Assembly (NCBI GenBank): GCA_020635915.1
Contig: JACJYU010000001.1
Coordinates: forward strand, 496,001 to 560,000
Direction: 5' to 3'
Origin: Flammeovirgaceae bacterium
Lineage (GTDB): Bacteria > Bacteroidota > Bacteroidia > Cytophagales > Cyclobacteriaceae
Length of the DNA stretch: 64,000 nt
The translations under genes were made by a program, and so were the position numbers. The notes beneath the pieces were generated by a model. That model saw only the letters and a program-made list of their open reading frames with translations. It had not been told where the DNA came from and did no database searches. Each line of letters begins with the position of its first letter. Position 1 is the first letter of the stretch. Positions 19,601 through 24,600 of the stretch are shown in pieces.

Positions 19601-20682
19601 CCCAAAACTGCCGGAAGCGTAACCCTTATATCGGGAATATTACCGGGTGCCCCATAATTGGTGCTTCCATACACAATTCTAATATTGCGCTGGCTTTCGT
19701 TAGGCACCGTTGGCTCAATTGTTGCCCGACAATTTAGCAAGGTGGCATCACTAAATTGCATATTTACGTTAGTGCCTAAACATACCTGGTTTGAGGTTGG
19801 CAAGGGAGATGGCTGAAGAGATAAAGCCCCGGAATTTGCATTGTCAGTATCATAGGTTGCAAATAGATTTGCCTGGGCTATACTATTACAAAATCCAAAG
19901 CCTCCATAAAATGGTACCACCGTTACATTAAAACTACAATCCGTTGGGTTGGCTGGTGGATAATTCTTTGTCGGGCGAGTAGTTAAAATAACAGCAGGAT
20001 TAGCACCCGTAAATCCGATGTTATCAATAAAACTAGGGTTTGGCGCCCCAGTGAGATCAGACAAAAAGGGACTAACACTATTATTTGTTGCGTCTCCCCA
20101 ATTGGTTAAGAATAAAAAACTGCCTAAAACGAAATTGGTACTATTTCTAAATCTCAAACTAACCTTAAACTGCCATTGATAAAAATTCATGACAACAGGA
20201 GAGCAAACATCTACAGGTGCATAAGCCCCCTGTTGAAAAAATATCATCTCCGAACAATTGAATGGACTTGTATTCTGCGATGTTTGAAAACCAAACGGGT
20301 TAACCCCTGGTGGGTTAAAGTTGCCCCCTCCTGTATACCTCACTGTTAGAACTTCCCCCGGTTTTAAAAATGTTTCGGAAGGCGTGTGGCCCGCAATCCC
20401 ACTGGCATCAAACTGTATCCTCACCACGTTAGGCCCAAACGTTCCAATCCCCGTGATCGGAACCCCGGTACCGTTAACCCTCACGGTCCATCCTGTACTG
20501 AGGGGAGCCCCACTAAAGCTTATTCCAGCATCAAAGGTTACGTCCACTTCCCTTTGCGACAGTGTCTCATGCCGGGCTGAAACAAAATTGGCCTGCCCCA
20601 TCGCTTCCCCTACCACGAGGCCCAGTGCAAATACGGTAAGGACAAGGGTCTTATAGACGGTGCGCCACTTTGGTTGGTTCAT
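4642..20682 (-). CDS. Giant repeat-rich T9SS surface protein with type B sorting domain
   Basis: 5346 residues, starting at the ATG at 20682; a TTG at 20709 is a less likely start. Signal peptide at residues 1-29. Visible layout: a unique N-terminal region; three Ig-like units at about 569-868; a central region of mixed Ig/PKD-like modules; 29 PKD-like units of about 100 residues at about 1913-4881, each mostly with one Cys in CSD and one in a GCLGD-like motif; a PKD domain near 5186 (FYQWDFGDGETSDE); and a type B T9SS sorting domain at about 5247-5346 (VPNAFTPN ... FDRWGNLIFESN ... GWDGYDKNG). The family is gliding-motility-associated or adhesin-like; such proteins are exported by T9SS and displayed on the cell surface. 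The downstream porP/sprF gene supports this. Two Cys per repeat could form disulfides. Ligand and role (adhesion or gliding) are inferred. The sorting domain carries a Gly-rich insertion before FNDVF. Confidence 0.93.
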   Translation of the reverse strand: MNQPKWRTVYKTLVLTVFALGLVVGEAMGQANFVSARHETLSQREVDVTFDAGISFSGAPLSTGWTVRVNGTGVPITGIGTFGPNVVRIQFDASGIAGHTPSETFLKPGEVLTVRYTGGGNFNPPGVNPFGFQTSQNTSPFNCSEMIFFQQGAYAPVDVCSPVVMNFYQWQFKVSLRFRNSTNFVLGSFLFLTNWGDATNNSVSPFLSDLTGAPNPSFIDNIGFTGANPAVILTTRPTKNYPPANPTDCSFNVTVVPFYGGFGFCNSIAQANLFATYDTDNANSGALSLQPSPLPTSNQVCLGTNVNMQFSDATLLNCRATIEPTVPNESQRNIRIVYGSTNYGAPGNIPDIRVTLPAVLGGGTTQVTNNNATGTLVSGAFTPTSVGMADFNGVIPVPAPVTAATALTYMGQITTTLTNNQAVGQRFYVRMDYWDICNPYNPGNPANPAPVSIENYVEIVDAPPIPTVAYTANHCDTDGNGTFTITATRTQAGSTLRWYRDPGLTDLEKSSTTSATFNPITEGSPALVKATTSAERVINYYVTEQWGTGLNCTSPVRTITFRITDTNNGGAIDHPNEIGTTQVVAICSGDNPPAFTNATSASGGDGTNYNYQWEQSTTSGVAGFSDIVGATGLTYNPPALVQTTWYRRRVSSGYCADAYSNVFQIRVDVPVVGGAINGNQTICETPGNPGNLSNNTLASGGDGSNYAYQWEESTVGAGGPFNTIVGAVGTSYNPPAGVVVTTYYRRRVTSGVCTAGGNNIAYSNVVTVTVDQNVNAGAINNPQTICAGQDPAILGETTPPSGGDGSSYTFLWEESATGGGVGFGPAAGINNGATYDPPVLVSTTFYRRRVSSGVCADDFSNEIQITVNALPTANVSGGGSVCAGNPAPDVVFTFTGTGPWDLVYAINGTNQPIVNNTTSPFTISNPGVGTYTIFSIADNNTPTCTVTAPHANITGSATVVVSATPPPTVDSFTATAAVCDDGLGTNPPDAILDLAPDVVANYDFTYNINGNVHVETNVPSDGLGRITISPPYSDWGSVPGSYVVTITALKNTATGCAGAVPFSSPALVVNPRPAAPANPVDGVACSVDPTGATLRVDDPGAGNLIQWFTNAAGTIAAVGVTGGVRQEQFTPTSNATQTYYAFAESQTAPTLCKSTSGTAVQHTQDLNPTAAADFPDFSTCNTSETLTATPADNGGSGLWTIGAAVYYESFPSSDNGMGITGPNPHATSFTHPANNWSITLPNPNVFTAATDWLMVDNGRISARDVNSTEVVWESKVINLTGPVDIAADIAETGVQTGADYIRVYYKINGGGETQFGAIDGDGVDGVFQTVSAAGVGVAGNTLQIVMRARNNGAMDEHWLDNIRVSSAGSALPIIADPSDPTSSVSNLQVGANTFTWTISSALGACSPTNDQVTITRHALPLAVDPLPQLCEDTYGSTDATVTPAYLTTLDNTVNGGNPAHTVKYYIAPTRLPADEIVANIMVSSTDQVYTRVTRTDVTPQCTQDGVVTFTVNPLPDALAQDAVTGGPAGTGNPETVYCEEFPVGIGIADNVDLTLMEDDIVNGGAPRAVAWFEADMVTPVATPGDIDGVVDGRTFFARVTNTLTNCVNFAQVDITVNPRPLDNAIETPNGSTPASYTVCAGTSILLFQVDPNLNPGSTYNWVIPTGPGQFVKFGGGNPTDFFVLLQFPNPVAGPGLPITVQETSAEGCAGNINTMNIIVDNAPAAPVIVGDNNVCANQQNVNYTISSPVGGSTYTWNVPGTLGSIVSGQGTSSIIVNMSSTSGNITVTETNANSCVSPPAAPFNVTVNARPVMTSSASAGLCSGQTVSGTLTLTANLVGTVFDWVVVGKVGPIGGASVGNSSTGQINQTLTNTSAGVGQVIYDVTPKIDIDPGPGFEYCNGPTQNVVIDVYPQPVGQDHAINLCSDAPLVYDIQTDNINTFGNSLPSEFTYTVVSSDPGNVPAEADRVAFSNAAINHTYTNTTTSNVAVTYTITPRFNAPQACVGADFTLTVTVRPEPVGAIDTKTICSGDNVAYDIAANITGMGNGLTVGTTYSWVAAPNGNVGGESTVAQPGANITDVLTNFTLVNEDVVYTVTPTSSLGCPGNPFTVTITVQPAPVGSNGTATVCSDLPLGINLTTSGTAVPAATYNIATNANGLTQSAGTVSAGAGKLANELADDAWTNTGLNPVNVVYTVTPVSGAGCLGANFTVTVTVDPEPVGANSGVTRCSDVAVGVTLTTNAGSVAAATYNVATNANGLSQSGGTVSAGNGKAANELADDIWENTGLVPVDVIYTVTPVSAAGCPGNPFTVTATIRPEPVGANSTSSFCSDQVLGVNITTNGGSVAATTFNIVVNPNGLIQSAGTSSAGNGKAANEIADDAWRNIGLVPVNVVYTITPISAAGCLGNDFTITATINPEPVGSNSSTLVCSEIPVGVTLSTLGTAVAAATYNIAVNPNGLVQSAGTPSAGVGKLANEIADDEWTNTGLLPVNVVYTITPVSAAPESCQGDPFTVTATINPAPVGSNSAATRCSDVAVGVNLTTSGASVAASSYNIAVAPNGLALSAGTPSAGNGKGSNEIADDVWRNTGLNPVDVVYTIVPVSAAGCQGAAFTVTITVNPEPVGIVDAITRCSDDVVGINIATTPGSVAADNFTIAVNANGLTLSGGTASAGAGKAATEIADDIWRNTGLLPVDVVYTITPMSLAGCAGDPFTITVTVDPEPVGSNSNITRCSDAAVAVNLTTSAFSVAATDFDIAVNPNGLSQVGGTPSAGAGKAANEIADDVWRNTGPASVNVVYTITPNSGVPCSGDPFTVTVTVDPEPVLSAALNGTVCSDNIVNLTLATNGASVAASGYNIVGRTVHPSLVPVAQVVVPNNGVPATYLKNEIYRNVTNTPRTVSYDVVPVGNINGCLGDMVTVTITIDPEPVVATTLDATVCSDGVVNLVLATNGTSIGAADYNIVSRTVAGGLTPVAQVVVPNGNVAANYLQNEVYRNTTGGSLTVQYVVEATGTINGCLGDQQTITITVAPEPVISPSLDASVCSDNIVNLVLNTNGTSVGAANYNIVSRTVDPGLTPVVQVATPAMGVAAGYLQNEVYRNTTNGSLTVDYVVEATGTINGCLGDQRTITITIDPEPVISPALSASVCSDNPVNLVLNTVGASVPAANYNIVSRTVSPGLTPVSQVLAPTNNVAANYLQNEVYRNTTNGALAVQYVVEARGTINNCLGDQVTIIMTIDPEPVVATTLDASVCSDATVGLVLNTNGTSVGAANYNIVSRTVAGALTPVTQVAVPQAGVAANYLQSEVYRNTTNNSLTVQYVVEATGTINGCLGNQQTITMTIDPEPVISPALDASVCSDNVVGLVLNTNGTSVSASNYNIVSRTVAPGLTPVTQAVVPANAVIATYLQSEVYRNTTNGSLTVVYVVEARGNINACLGNQETITITIDPEPVVSPALDLTVCSDDPTGLVLNTNGTSIAASSYNIVSRIVPGALSPVAQVAVPASGVAANYLQGEIYRNTTNGSLIVQYVVEARGTINNCLGDQRTINVTVDPEPVVSASLNATVCSNDIVNLLLNTNGTSIGAASYEIISRTVAGGLNPIAQVPVPMAGVGAAYLQNEVYENTTGASLTVVYVVRAAGTINGCLGDNRTITMTIDPEPVISPALDASVCSDNIVNLVLNTNGISISALNYNVVSRAVAPGLVPVTQVAVPASGVLPTYLQNEVYRNTTGGSLTVDYVVEAVGAINGCLGNQRTITITVDPEPVVATTLDGTVCSDDVVGLVLNTNGTSIAAANYNIVNRIVAGGLTPVTQVAVPATGVANNYLQNEVYRNTTNGSLTVQYIVNGVGTINGCPGDQQAIVITIAPEPVISTALDNTVCSDIATNLTLNTNGTSVAALNYGIVSRTVDPGLVPVNQVAVPAAGVTTTYLQGEIYQNTGSVPLDVVYVVEATGTINGCLSDQRTITITIAPEPVMDPGLDIAGVCSSLPIGLTLNTNGTSVAAANYNIQSITVPGGLTPGGGNLPVPANGVAANYLANHTFKNTGAVPLNVIYRVVPVSGAACLGDFIDITVTIDPEPVVDPALSTTVCSDDISGIVLNTNGASVAATSYDVALISQEAGLVGVPTVGAGLAANAIQNDVFTNTTAGPLKVTYEVTPYSGIGCVGQPVQIVLTVRPEPVLNPALDITRCSDADFNVALSTNGTSVPAASFNITNIAVDPGLNARPGNVNPLGTPYNGVGSTFLGGDSFENPTAGNLTVQYTVVPVSLQGCLGDPLVVVFTVQPEPVLDPALSPAPVCSDVNSGVTLGVAPGSVAAANYNINNIIRQPGLVAGGSNASIGPGQPANAIFNDVFTNTTAGILTVTYKIVPVSAAGCVGDEADVVFTIQPSPAMAATLDKTVCDNETTGIIFATSGSSAPAANYNIVNVTIQGGLTQTAGNVGARMGVAANEIQNDQFQNPGNAPLTVTYSVQGVTAATCTGPVKDIVLTVEPTITAVPVNNSTDICSATQTDIDLTSPTMPTSGVITFNYTAVSSIGGQMTGFVPALNNLPLGYKITDNLVNNSNSVATVTYTIIPVANGAKSGAGCIGAGVPVVVNVEPKPKLLASPLLQTVCESDGVNVSPTNILLTSPTAPSAGTLEFNQVSAVATGGMTLLSPLKTTYLNGESITDQWDNPTLSDQTVTYTLRPQVNGGFGCVGDDVVVTVTVKPRPIISPIPPLVVCSGEQAQVPFVIDLPFSFASWTAAIPPNISTAASGQGTFLNVFAINNGFNVETVTYTITPKANNCDGVPVTFDLIVQPKPDITGLPTTMTICNGDVLNVPLTSNVAGVTFDWVVDDFYGLGPAGSFDGSGTTINQTINNTTGSTATLTYNITPRGPTGCLGFTKQLQVTVGSIIPSVSPSQTEICSGGRIQMTNSSLGANSHRWFYRVQGTTTELDVRTIASPNYQLDNTSSTNPIVYEIVYQPSNGLCTVPDVVTPITVYRNVVAGFDEGTVPPIVGGTSTVNFTNTSNPVDAQFRYEWDFGSSTFASPATFVGANPPPVVYSQQGPYQVTLKAINIAAETAGLQCESTFFKNIVVPVLPLVADFTLDPPAACFPATVKVIENLSTGDVMEWKVVDPNGKVVAISNADLPEFFIPTPGLFNVQLTTRDSFTNQVEFANANFEIFDNPVASFQARPTTVFVPDTELTTFNFSTGADFYQWDFGDGETSDEREPKYTYRIEGVYDIVLVAGIDHGSGVVCTDTTSQKVVAKQGGQTKVPNAFTPNPAGPSGGVTGGGGGGTFNDVFLPFVKGVEEFNMQIFDRWGNLIFESNNANVGWDGYDKNGNILPAGVYIYKLTLRLSDGQRTTQIGDITMIR
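8797..12228 (-). repeat. Sub-array B: 11 tandem units of exactly 312 bp
   Basis: The E codon of the first EPV is at 12226-12228, and the next subfamily begins with the E codon at 8794-8796. The interval is 3432 bp, which is 11 x 312 with no remainder, so all 11 units have 104 codons. Recurrent protein features are CSD, LNTNGTS, YNIVSRTV, YLQNEVYRNTT, YVVEA and NGCLGDQ. The DNA of the units differs at many synonymous positions. Confidence 0.92.
12229..14334 (-). repeat. Sub-array A: 7 tandem units of about 300 bp
   Basis: Seven units begin with [AE]PVG and carry the motifs CSD, ANEIADD.W.NTG, VVYTITP and a GCxGxxFTVT-like end. Six units are 100 codons long. One (SAAPESCQGDPF variant) has two extra codons, which accounts for the total of 2106 bp. 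It directly abuts sub-array B, and the unit family changes at 12228/12229. Confidence 0.9.
18079..18978 (-). repeat. Three tandem Ig-like units in the N-terminal part of the giant protein
   Basis: Units begin at 18978 (GGAIDHPNE), 18666 (GGAINGNQTIC) and 18357 (AGAINNPQTIC). Each contains SGGDG..Y.Y.WE[EQ]S and ends with YRRRV[ST]SG.C. The spacings are 312 and 309 bp. The fold is Ig-like by appearance. Confidence 0.85.
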
Positions 20683-20766
20683 AGGGGAGGACAGGCGATT
20701 GTTTATCAACTCGTATATACAATTAGTAAAACCAGTGTAACCAACTTAAATGAAACACGTATAGCC

Positions 20767-20774
20767 CAAACTTA
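20767..20774 (-). promoter_or_regulatory. Possible -7 element for the giant gene operon
   Basis: The minus strand reads TAAGTTTG, matching the Bacteroidota consensus TAnnTTTG, about 85 bases upstream of the ATG at 20682. No matching TTTG is found at the usual distance of about 19 bases, so support is limited. Confidence 0.4.
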
Positions 20775-20802
20775 GGCCAAAATCAGGTAAAAATGAAATT
20801 GA

Positions 20803-20858
20803 AGGTTTCAGGTTCCAGGTTTCAGGTTTCAGGTTTCAAGTTTCAGGTTTCAGGTTGC
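20803..20858. repeat. Heptamer tandem repeat (AGGTTTC)8
   Basis: Eight contiguous 7-base units of the AGGTTTC type; five are exact and the others carry one or two changes. It lies between the divergent promoters of the giant gene and pyrG. A related heptamer tract in the same orientation is at 29088-29150. Confidence 0.9.
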
Positions 20859-20898
20859 TTGTTTTGGGAAATTTAGCCTAAAAACCGACTGGGGCCGG

Positions 20899-20928
20899 TT
20901 TGTTAACGCCCCAAATACCCTACCTTTG
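20899..20928 (+). promoter_or_regulatory. Promoter of pyrG-yidC
   Basis: TTTG at 20899-20902 and TACCTTTG at 20921-20928 are separated by 18 bases, close to the Bacteroidota TTTG-N19-TAnnTTTG pattern. Transcription would begin near 20935, giving a leader of about 100 bases before the ATG at 21038. Confidence 0.65.
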
Positions 20929-21037
20929 CCCGCGGAATTTCCAGCCTGCAACAGGGCATCAGGCTGGCCTGGCGGGCGCGGCCTGCCACTTTTGTGCCCT
21001 GGCAGGGAACAAGCCCTGCTTTTTAACATTTTTACCG

Positions 21038-22648
21038 ATGTCGTCTGCGAAATACATCTTTGTAACCGGTGGTGTGACTTCTTCCCTGGGGAAGGGCATC
21101 ATTTCCGCCTCCCTGGGCAAGCTGCTGCAGGCCAGGGGATTTTCCGTCACCATCCAGAAGTTCGACCCCTATATTAATATAGACCCGGGAACGCTCAACC
21201 CCTATGAGCACGGGGAATGCTACGTGACCGATGACGGGGCCGAAACCGACCTTGACCTGGGCCACTACGAACGTTTCCTCAACATCCCCACCTCCCAGGC
21301 CAACAACATCACCACGGGCCGGATTTACAACAACGTCATCACCAAGGAAAGGAGGGGCGAATACCTGGGGAAGACCGTGCAGGTGGTGCCCCACATCACC
21401 GATGAAATAAAACGGAACATCTACCTGCTGGGGGAAAGCGGGAAATACGATTTTGTGATCACCGAGATAGGCGGGTCGATCGGGGACATCGAGTCGCTCC
21501 CCTTTGTGGAGGCTGTGCGCCAGGTAAAGTGGGACATCGGCTCCAACAATGCCATCGTCATCCACCTTACCCTTATCCCCTACCTGAAGGCGGCCAAGGA
21601 ACTGAAGACCAAGCCCACCCAGCATTCCGTGAAACAGTTGCTGGAGGCAGGTATCCAACCGGACATCCTCGTATGCCGGTGCGAGATGGCCCTGCCCCCC
21701 GACATCAGGAAAAAGGTGGCCTTGTTTTGCAACGTCCACCTCAACTCCGTCATCGAGGCCATTGACGCGGAGACCATCTACGATGTGCCCATCCTCATGA
21801 AGAAGGAGAAGCTGGACGAACGGGTGCTGACAAAACTGAAGGTGCCGCACAAGAACGAGCCCGACCTGGAGCAATGGAAGGCCTTTTTGGGAAAACTGAA
21901 AAACCCCGTGGACGAGGTCAACATCGGGCTGGTGGGAAAATACGTGTCGCTGCCCGATGCCTACAAGTCCATTGCCGAAGCCTTTATCCATGCCGGGGCC
22001 TACAATGACTGCAAGGTGAACCTGAAATGGATCTCCTCGGAAGACATCACCCCGGAGACGGTGAACGACCACCTCGCCAGCCTGGACGGCATACTGGTGG
22101 CCCCCGGCTTTGGCGAGCGCGGCCTGGAGGGGAAGATAGAGGCCATCCGGTACGTGCGCGAAAACAAGGTGCCCTTTCTGGGCATCTGCCTGGGCATGCA
22201 GTGCGCGGTGGTGGAGTTTGCCCGCCATGTGCTGCACCTCAACGCCAACACCACGGAGTTGGACCCCAAGGCAAAGCACCCCGTGATCGACCTTATGGAA
22301 GAGCAGAAAAAGATCACCGACAAGGGTGGGACCATGCGCCTGGGCGCCTACACCTGCAAGCTGAAAAAGGGGTCCAAAGTATATGCCGCCTACGGCACTT
22401 CGACCATACAGGAGCGCCACCGCCACCGGTACGAGTTCAACAACAAGTACCTCGACCAGGTAGAGGAGGCCGGCATGAAAGTGGCGGGCATGAACCCCGA
22501 CCTCGGCCTGGTGGAAATCGTGGAACTCAAAGACCACCCCTGGTTCATCGGGGTGCAATACCATCCGGAGCTCAAGAGCACCGTGCTCAACCCGCACCCC
22601 CTGTTTGTCAAGTTTGTGGAAGCATCAATCAATCATAAGAACGCGTAA
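21038..22648 (+). CDS. pyrG: CTP synthase
   Basis: 536 residues, close to the family norm of about 540. It converts UTP to CTP using ATP and glutamine in the cytosol, the last step of pyrimidine nucleotide synthesis. The synthetase domain begins with KYIFVTGGVTSSLGKGI (P-loop-like), with VTDDGAETDLDLGHYERF in the nucleotide-binding region. The glutaminase domain follows (GILVAPGFGERG; nucleophile Cys in LGICLGMQCAV; catalytic His-Pro-Glu in QYHPELKS). The start at 21038 fits the conserved MSSAKYIFVTGG N-terminus; an upstream in-frame region is not conserved-looking. yidC starts 18 bp after its stop, so the two are probably co-transcribed. Confidence 0.98.
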   Translation: MSSAKYIFVTGGVTSSLGKGIISASLGKLLQARGFSVTIQKFDPYINIDPGTLNPYEHGECYVTDDGAETDLDLGHYERFLNIPTSQANNITTGRIYNNVITKERRGEYLGKTVQVVPHITDEIKRNIYLLGESGKYDFVITEIGGSIGDIESLPFVEAVRQVKWDIGSNNAIVIHLTLIPYLKAAKELKTKPTQHSVKQLLEAGIQPDILVCRCEMALPPDIRKKVALFCNVHLNSVIEAIDAETIYDVPILMKKEKLDERVLTKLKVPHKNEPDLEQWKAFLGKLKNPVDEVNIGLVGKYVSLPDAYKSIAEAFIHAGAYNDCKVNLKWISSEDITPETVNDHLASLDGILVAPGFGERGLEGKIEAIRYVRENKVPFLGICLGMQCAVVEFARHVLHLNANTTELDPKAKHPVIDLMEEQKKITDKGGTMRLGAYTCKLKKGSKVYAAYGTSTIQERHRHRYEFNNKYLDQVEEAGMKVAGMNPDLGLVEIVELKDHPWFIGVQYHPELKSTVLNPHPLFVKFVEASINHKNA

Positions 22649-22666
22649 GTATAGATTTTTTAAAAC

Positions 22667-24472
22667 ATGGATAGAAATTCAGCCATTGGCCTGACACTCA
22701 TCGCAGTACTGCTCCTTTTGTACTTCAATTATTTTTCGCCCACCCCACCCCCGCCCGCGGACGAAGCCAGCCAGGTGACCGCAGTGGATTCCTCCGCCCA
22801 TGAAACGCCTTCGCCCGACACCACCCTGGCGGAAGCCCCGCCCGACACCCTGGCGCGGCAACAGTTTGGCGGCCTGTCGGAATTTGCCACCGGCACCGGG
22901 AAAACCACTACCATCGAAAACAACGACCTTTCGGTGACGCTGTCCAGCCGGGGCGCGGTATTCACCGAGGTGAGGTTAAAAAAATTCAAGACCTACTACC
23001 AGGAGCCCCTTTACCTCGTCACCCCGGGGAGCAACACATTTTCCCTCCTCGCCATGTACGAGGGCCGGCAAGTGGACCTGTTCAAGCTTTACTACCAAGA
23101 CGAAACGAGGAAGCAGGGGGACTCCACCGTGGTGACGTACACCGCCCAATTGGGGCCAGGGTCGTTCATCCGGCATACCTACACCGTCCCTTCCTCCGGT
23201 TATGAAATCGGCTACAGCCTTGAGCTGGCCGGCCTCGCCCCCCTCAGCGGGGACGCCCTCACTTTTGCCTGGAACGACAAGGTGCCCGTGCAGGAGAAAG
23301 ACCTGACCGACAGCCGCAGGAAAACCACGGTCAACTACTATACCGTGAATGACGGCTTCGACCATTTAACGGAAGCCTCCACCGATGCCCAGGCGGAGGT
23401 ATTGACCGCCCCGCTCAAGTGGGTGTCGTTCAAACAGAAGTTTTTCATCAGCGCCATCATTGCCAACCGCCCGTTTTCCGGTGGCGAGGTATCCACTTCC
23501 GTGCCTGCTGCGGACACCACGATCGTAAAGAACGCCTCCATGAAACTGTACGTGCCCCGGCAGGACGCCACCAACGGGGGGGCACGGTTCAGGTATTTTT
23601 TCGGGCCCAACAAATATTCCCTTCTGGGCGGGGTAACGGAGGGCTTTTCCAAAAACCTCAACATCGGATGGCCGCCCATCGTGTGGGTCAACAAGTTTTT
23701 GATCATCCCCATTTTCAAGTTTTTGGAAAACTACATCAGCAGTTACGGCATCATTATCATCATATTGGTATTGATCGTAAAGCTCCTCCTGTCGCCCCTT
23801 TCCTACAAGTCGTACCTGGGCATGGCCAAAATGAAGCTGCTGAAGCCGGAGCAGGACCTGCTGAAGGAAAAGTATGGCGATGACATGGCCAAGATACAGC
23901 AGGAGCAGATGAAGTTGTACCAGCAGGCAGGGGTAAACCCTTTCAGCGGGTGCATTCCTTTGGTGCTGCAGATGCCCATCCTGTTTGCCATGTTTTATTT
24001 TTTCCCAGTGAGCATCGAGCTCAGGCAGTCGCCCTTCCTGTGGGCGGAGGACCTCTCCACCTACGACTCGATTGCCCAGTTGCCGTTCACCATTCCCTTT
24101 TACGGGTCGCACGTGAGCTTGTTCGTGTTGCTGATGACGGCCTCCACGATGGTGTACACCTGGCAGAACAACCAGATGACGGCCGCCACCGGCCCCATGA
24201 AGTCCATGTCGCTCATCATGCCGCTTATTTTCATGTTTGTCCTCAATTCGTTTGCTGCCGGGCTGAGCTTTTATTATTTCGTTTCCAACCTGGTCACTTT
24301 TGCACAGCAGGCGATCATCAGAAGGTTTGTGGACGAGGACAAGATAAAGGCCGTTATGGAAGAGCACAAGCGTAAGATCTTGTCGGGGGATGGCAAGAAG
24401 TCGAAGTTCATGACCCGGCTGCAGGAGGCCATGAAGGCCAGCGAGGAGGCCAGGCGGAAGGGGAAGAAATAG
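22667..24472 (+). CDS. yidC: Membrane protein insertase YidC
   Basis: 601 residues. It inserts inner-membrane proteins alone or with SecYEG. There is an N-terminal membrane anchor (about residues 5-22), a Pro-rich linker, a periplasmic beta-rich domain up to about residue 345, then the conserved insertase core with several membrane segments (ISSYGIIIIILVLIV, GCIPLVLQMPILFAMFYFF) and a basic C-terminal tail ending in RKGKK that can contact ribosomes. In the core the position of the substrate-binding Arg of the E. coli protein appears to be Lys (IVKLLLSPLSYKSY), by eye alignment. It follows pyrG closely and is followed by a terminator-like hairpin. Confidence 0.97.
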   Translation: MDRNSAIGLTLIAVLLLLYFNYFSPTPPPPADEASQVTAVDSSAHETPSPDTTLAEAPPDTLARQQFGGLSEFATGTGKTTTIENNDLSVTLSSRGAVFTEVRLKKFKTYYQEPLYLVTPGSNTFSLLAMYEGRQVDLFKLYYQDETRKQGDSTVVTYTAQLGPGSFIRHTYTVPSSGYEIGYSLELAGLAPLSGDALTFAWNDKVPVQEKDLTDSRRKTTVNYYTVNDGFDHLTEASTDAQAEVLTAPLKWVSFKQKFFISAIIANRPFSGGEVSTSVPAADTTIVKNASMKLYVPRQDATNGGARFRYFFGPNKYSLLGGVTEGFSKNLNIGWPPIVWVNKFLIIPIFKFLENYISSYGIIIIILVLIVKLLLSPLSYKSYLGMAKMKLLKPEQDLLKEKYGDDMAKIQQEQMKLYQQAGVNPFSGCIPLVLQMPILFAMFYFFPVSIELRQSPFLWAEDLSTYDSIAQLPFTIPFYGSHVSLFVLLMTASTMVYTWQNNQMTAATGPMKSMSLIMPLIFMFVLNSFAAGLSFYYFVSNLVTFAQQAIIRRFVDEDKIKAVMEEHKRKILSGDGKKSKFMTRLQEAMKASEEARRKGKK

Positions 24473-24531
24473 GTGCCGTGTGGCGCTTAAAGTTTATTCA
24501 AAGCCTGCCCGCCAACATACGCGGATAACCT

Positions 24532-24539
24532 TATATTTG
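24532..24539 (+). promoter_or_regulatory. -7-like element upstream of parA
   Basis: TATATTTG matches TAnnTTTG. No TTTG is seen at the usual distance upstream. Transcription from here would begin next to, and run through, the terminator-like hairpin at 24541-24578. Confidence 0.35.
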
Positions 24540-24540
24540 T

Positions 24541-24578
24541 AGCCCCGGTCCCTAAAAACAAGGATTGGGGCTTTTTTT
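24541..24578 (+). terminator. Rho-independent terminator between yidC and parA
   Basis: AGCCCC (24541-24546) and GGGGCT (24567-24572) form a 6-bp stem, directly followed by seven T (24572-24578). It would end pyrG-yidC transcripts. The loop is 20 bases, longer than usual. The hairpin sits in what would be the parA leader, so attenuation is another possibility. Confidence 0.65.
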
Positions 24579-24600
24579 ATTTTAGGAGCGACATACACGA

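Larger units (their letters stand above)
20683..21037. other. Divergent control region between the giant gene and pyrG
   Basis: A 355-base stretch without a gene. It contains a minus-strand -7-like box (20767-20774), an 8-unit heptamer repeat (20803-20858), a good plus-strand promoter (20899-20928) and the roughly 100-base leader of pyrG. An in-frame extension of pyrG upstream to 20900 is possible but would not match the family N-terminus. Confidence 0.7.

Noticed and set aside
21032..22597. Long open frame (521 codons) antisense to pyrG
   Set aside because: It mirrors the codon positions of a GC-rich conserved gene and shows no recognisable domain; pyrG on the other strand explains the region completely.
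23366..24367. 333-codon frame antisense to yidC
   Set aside because: His/Gln/Arg-rich composition typical of the complement of a membrane protein gene, and no domain recognised.
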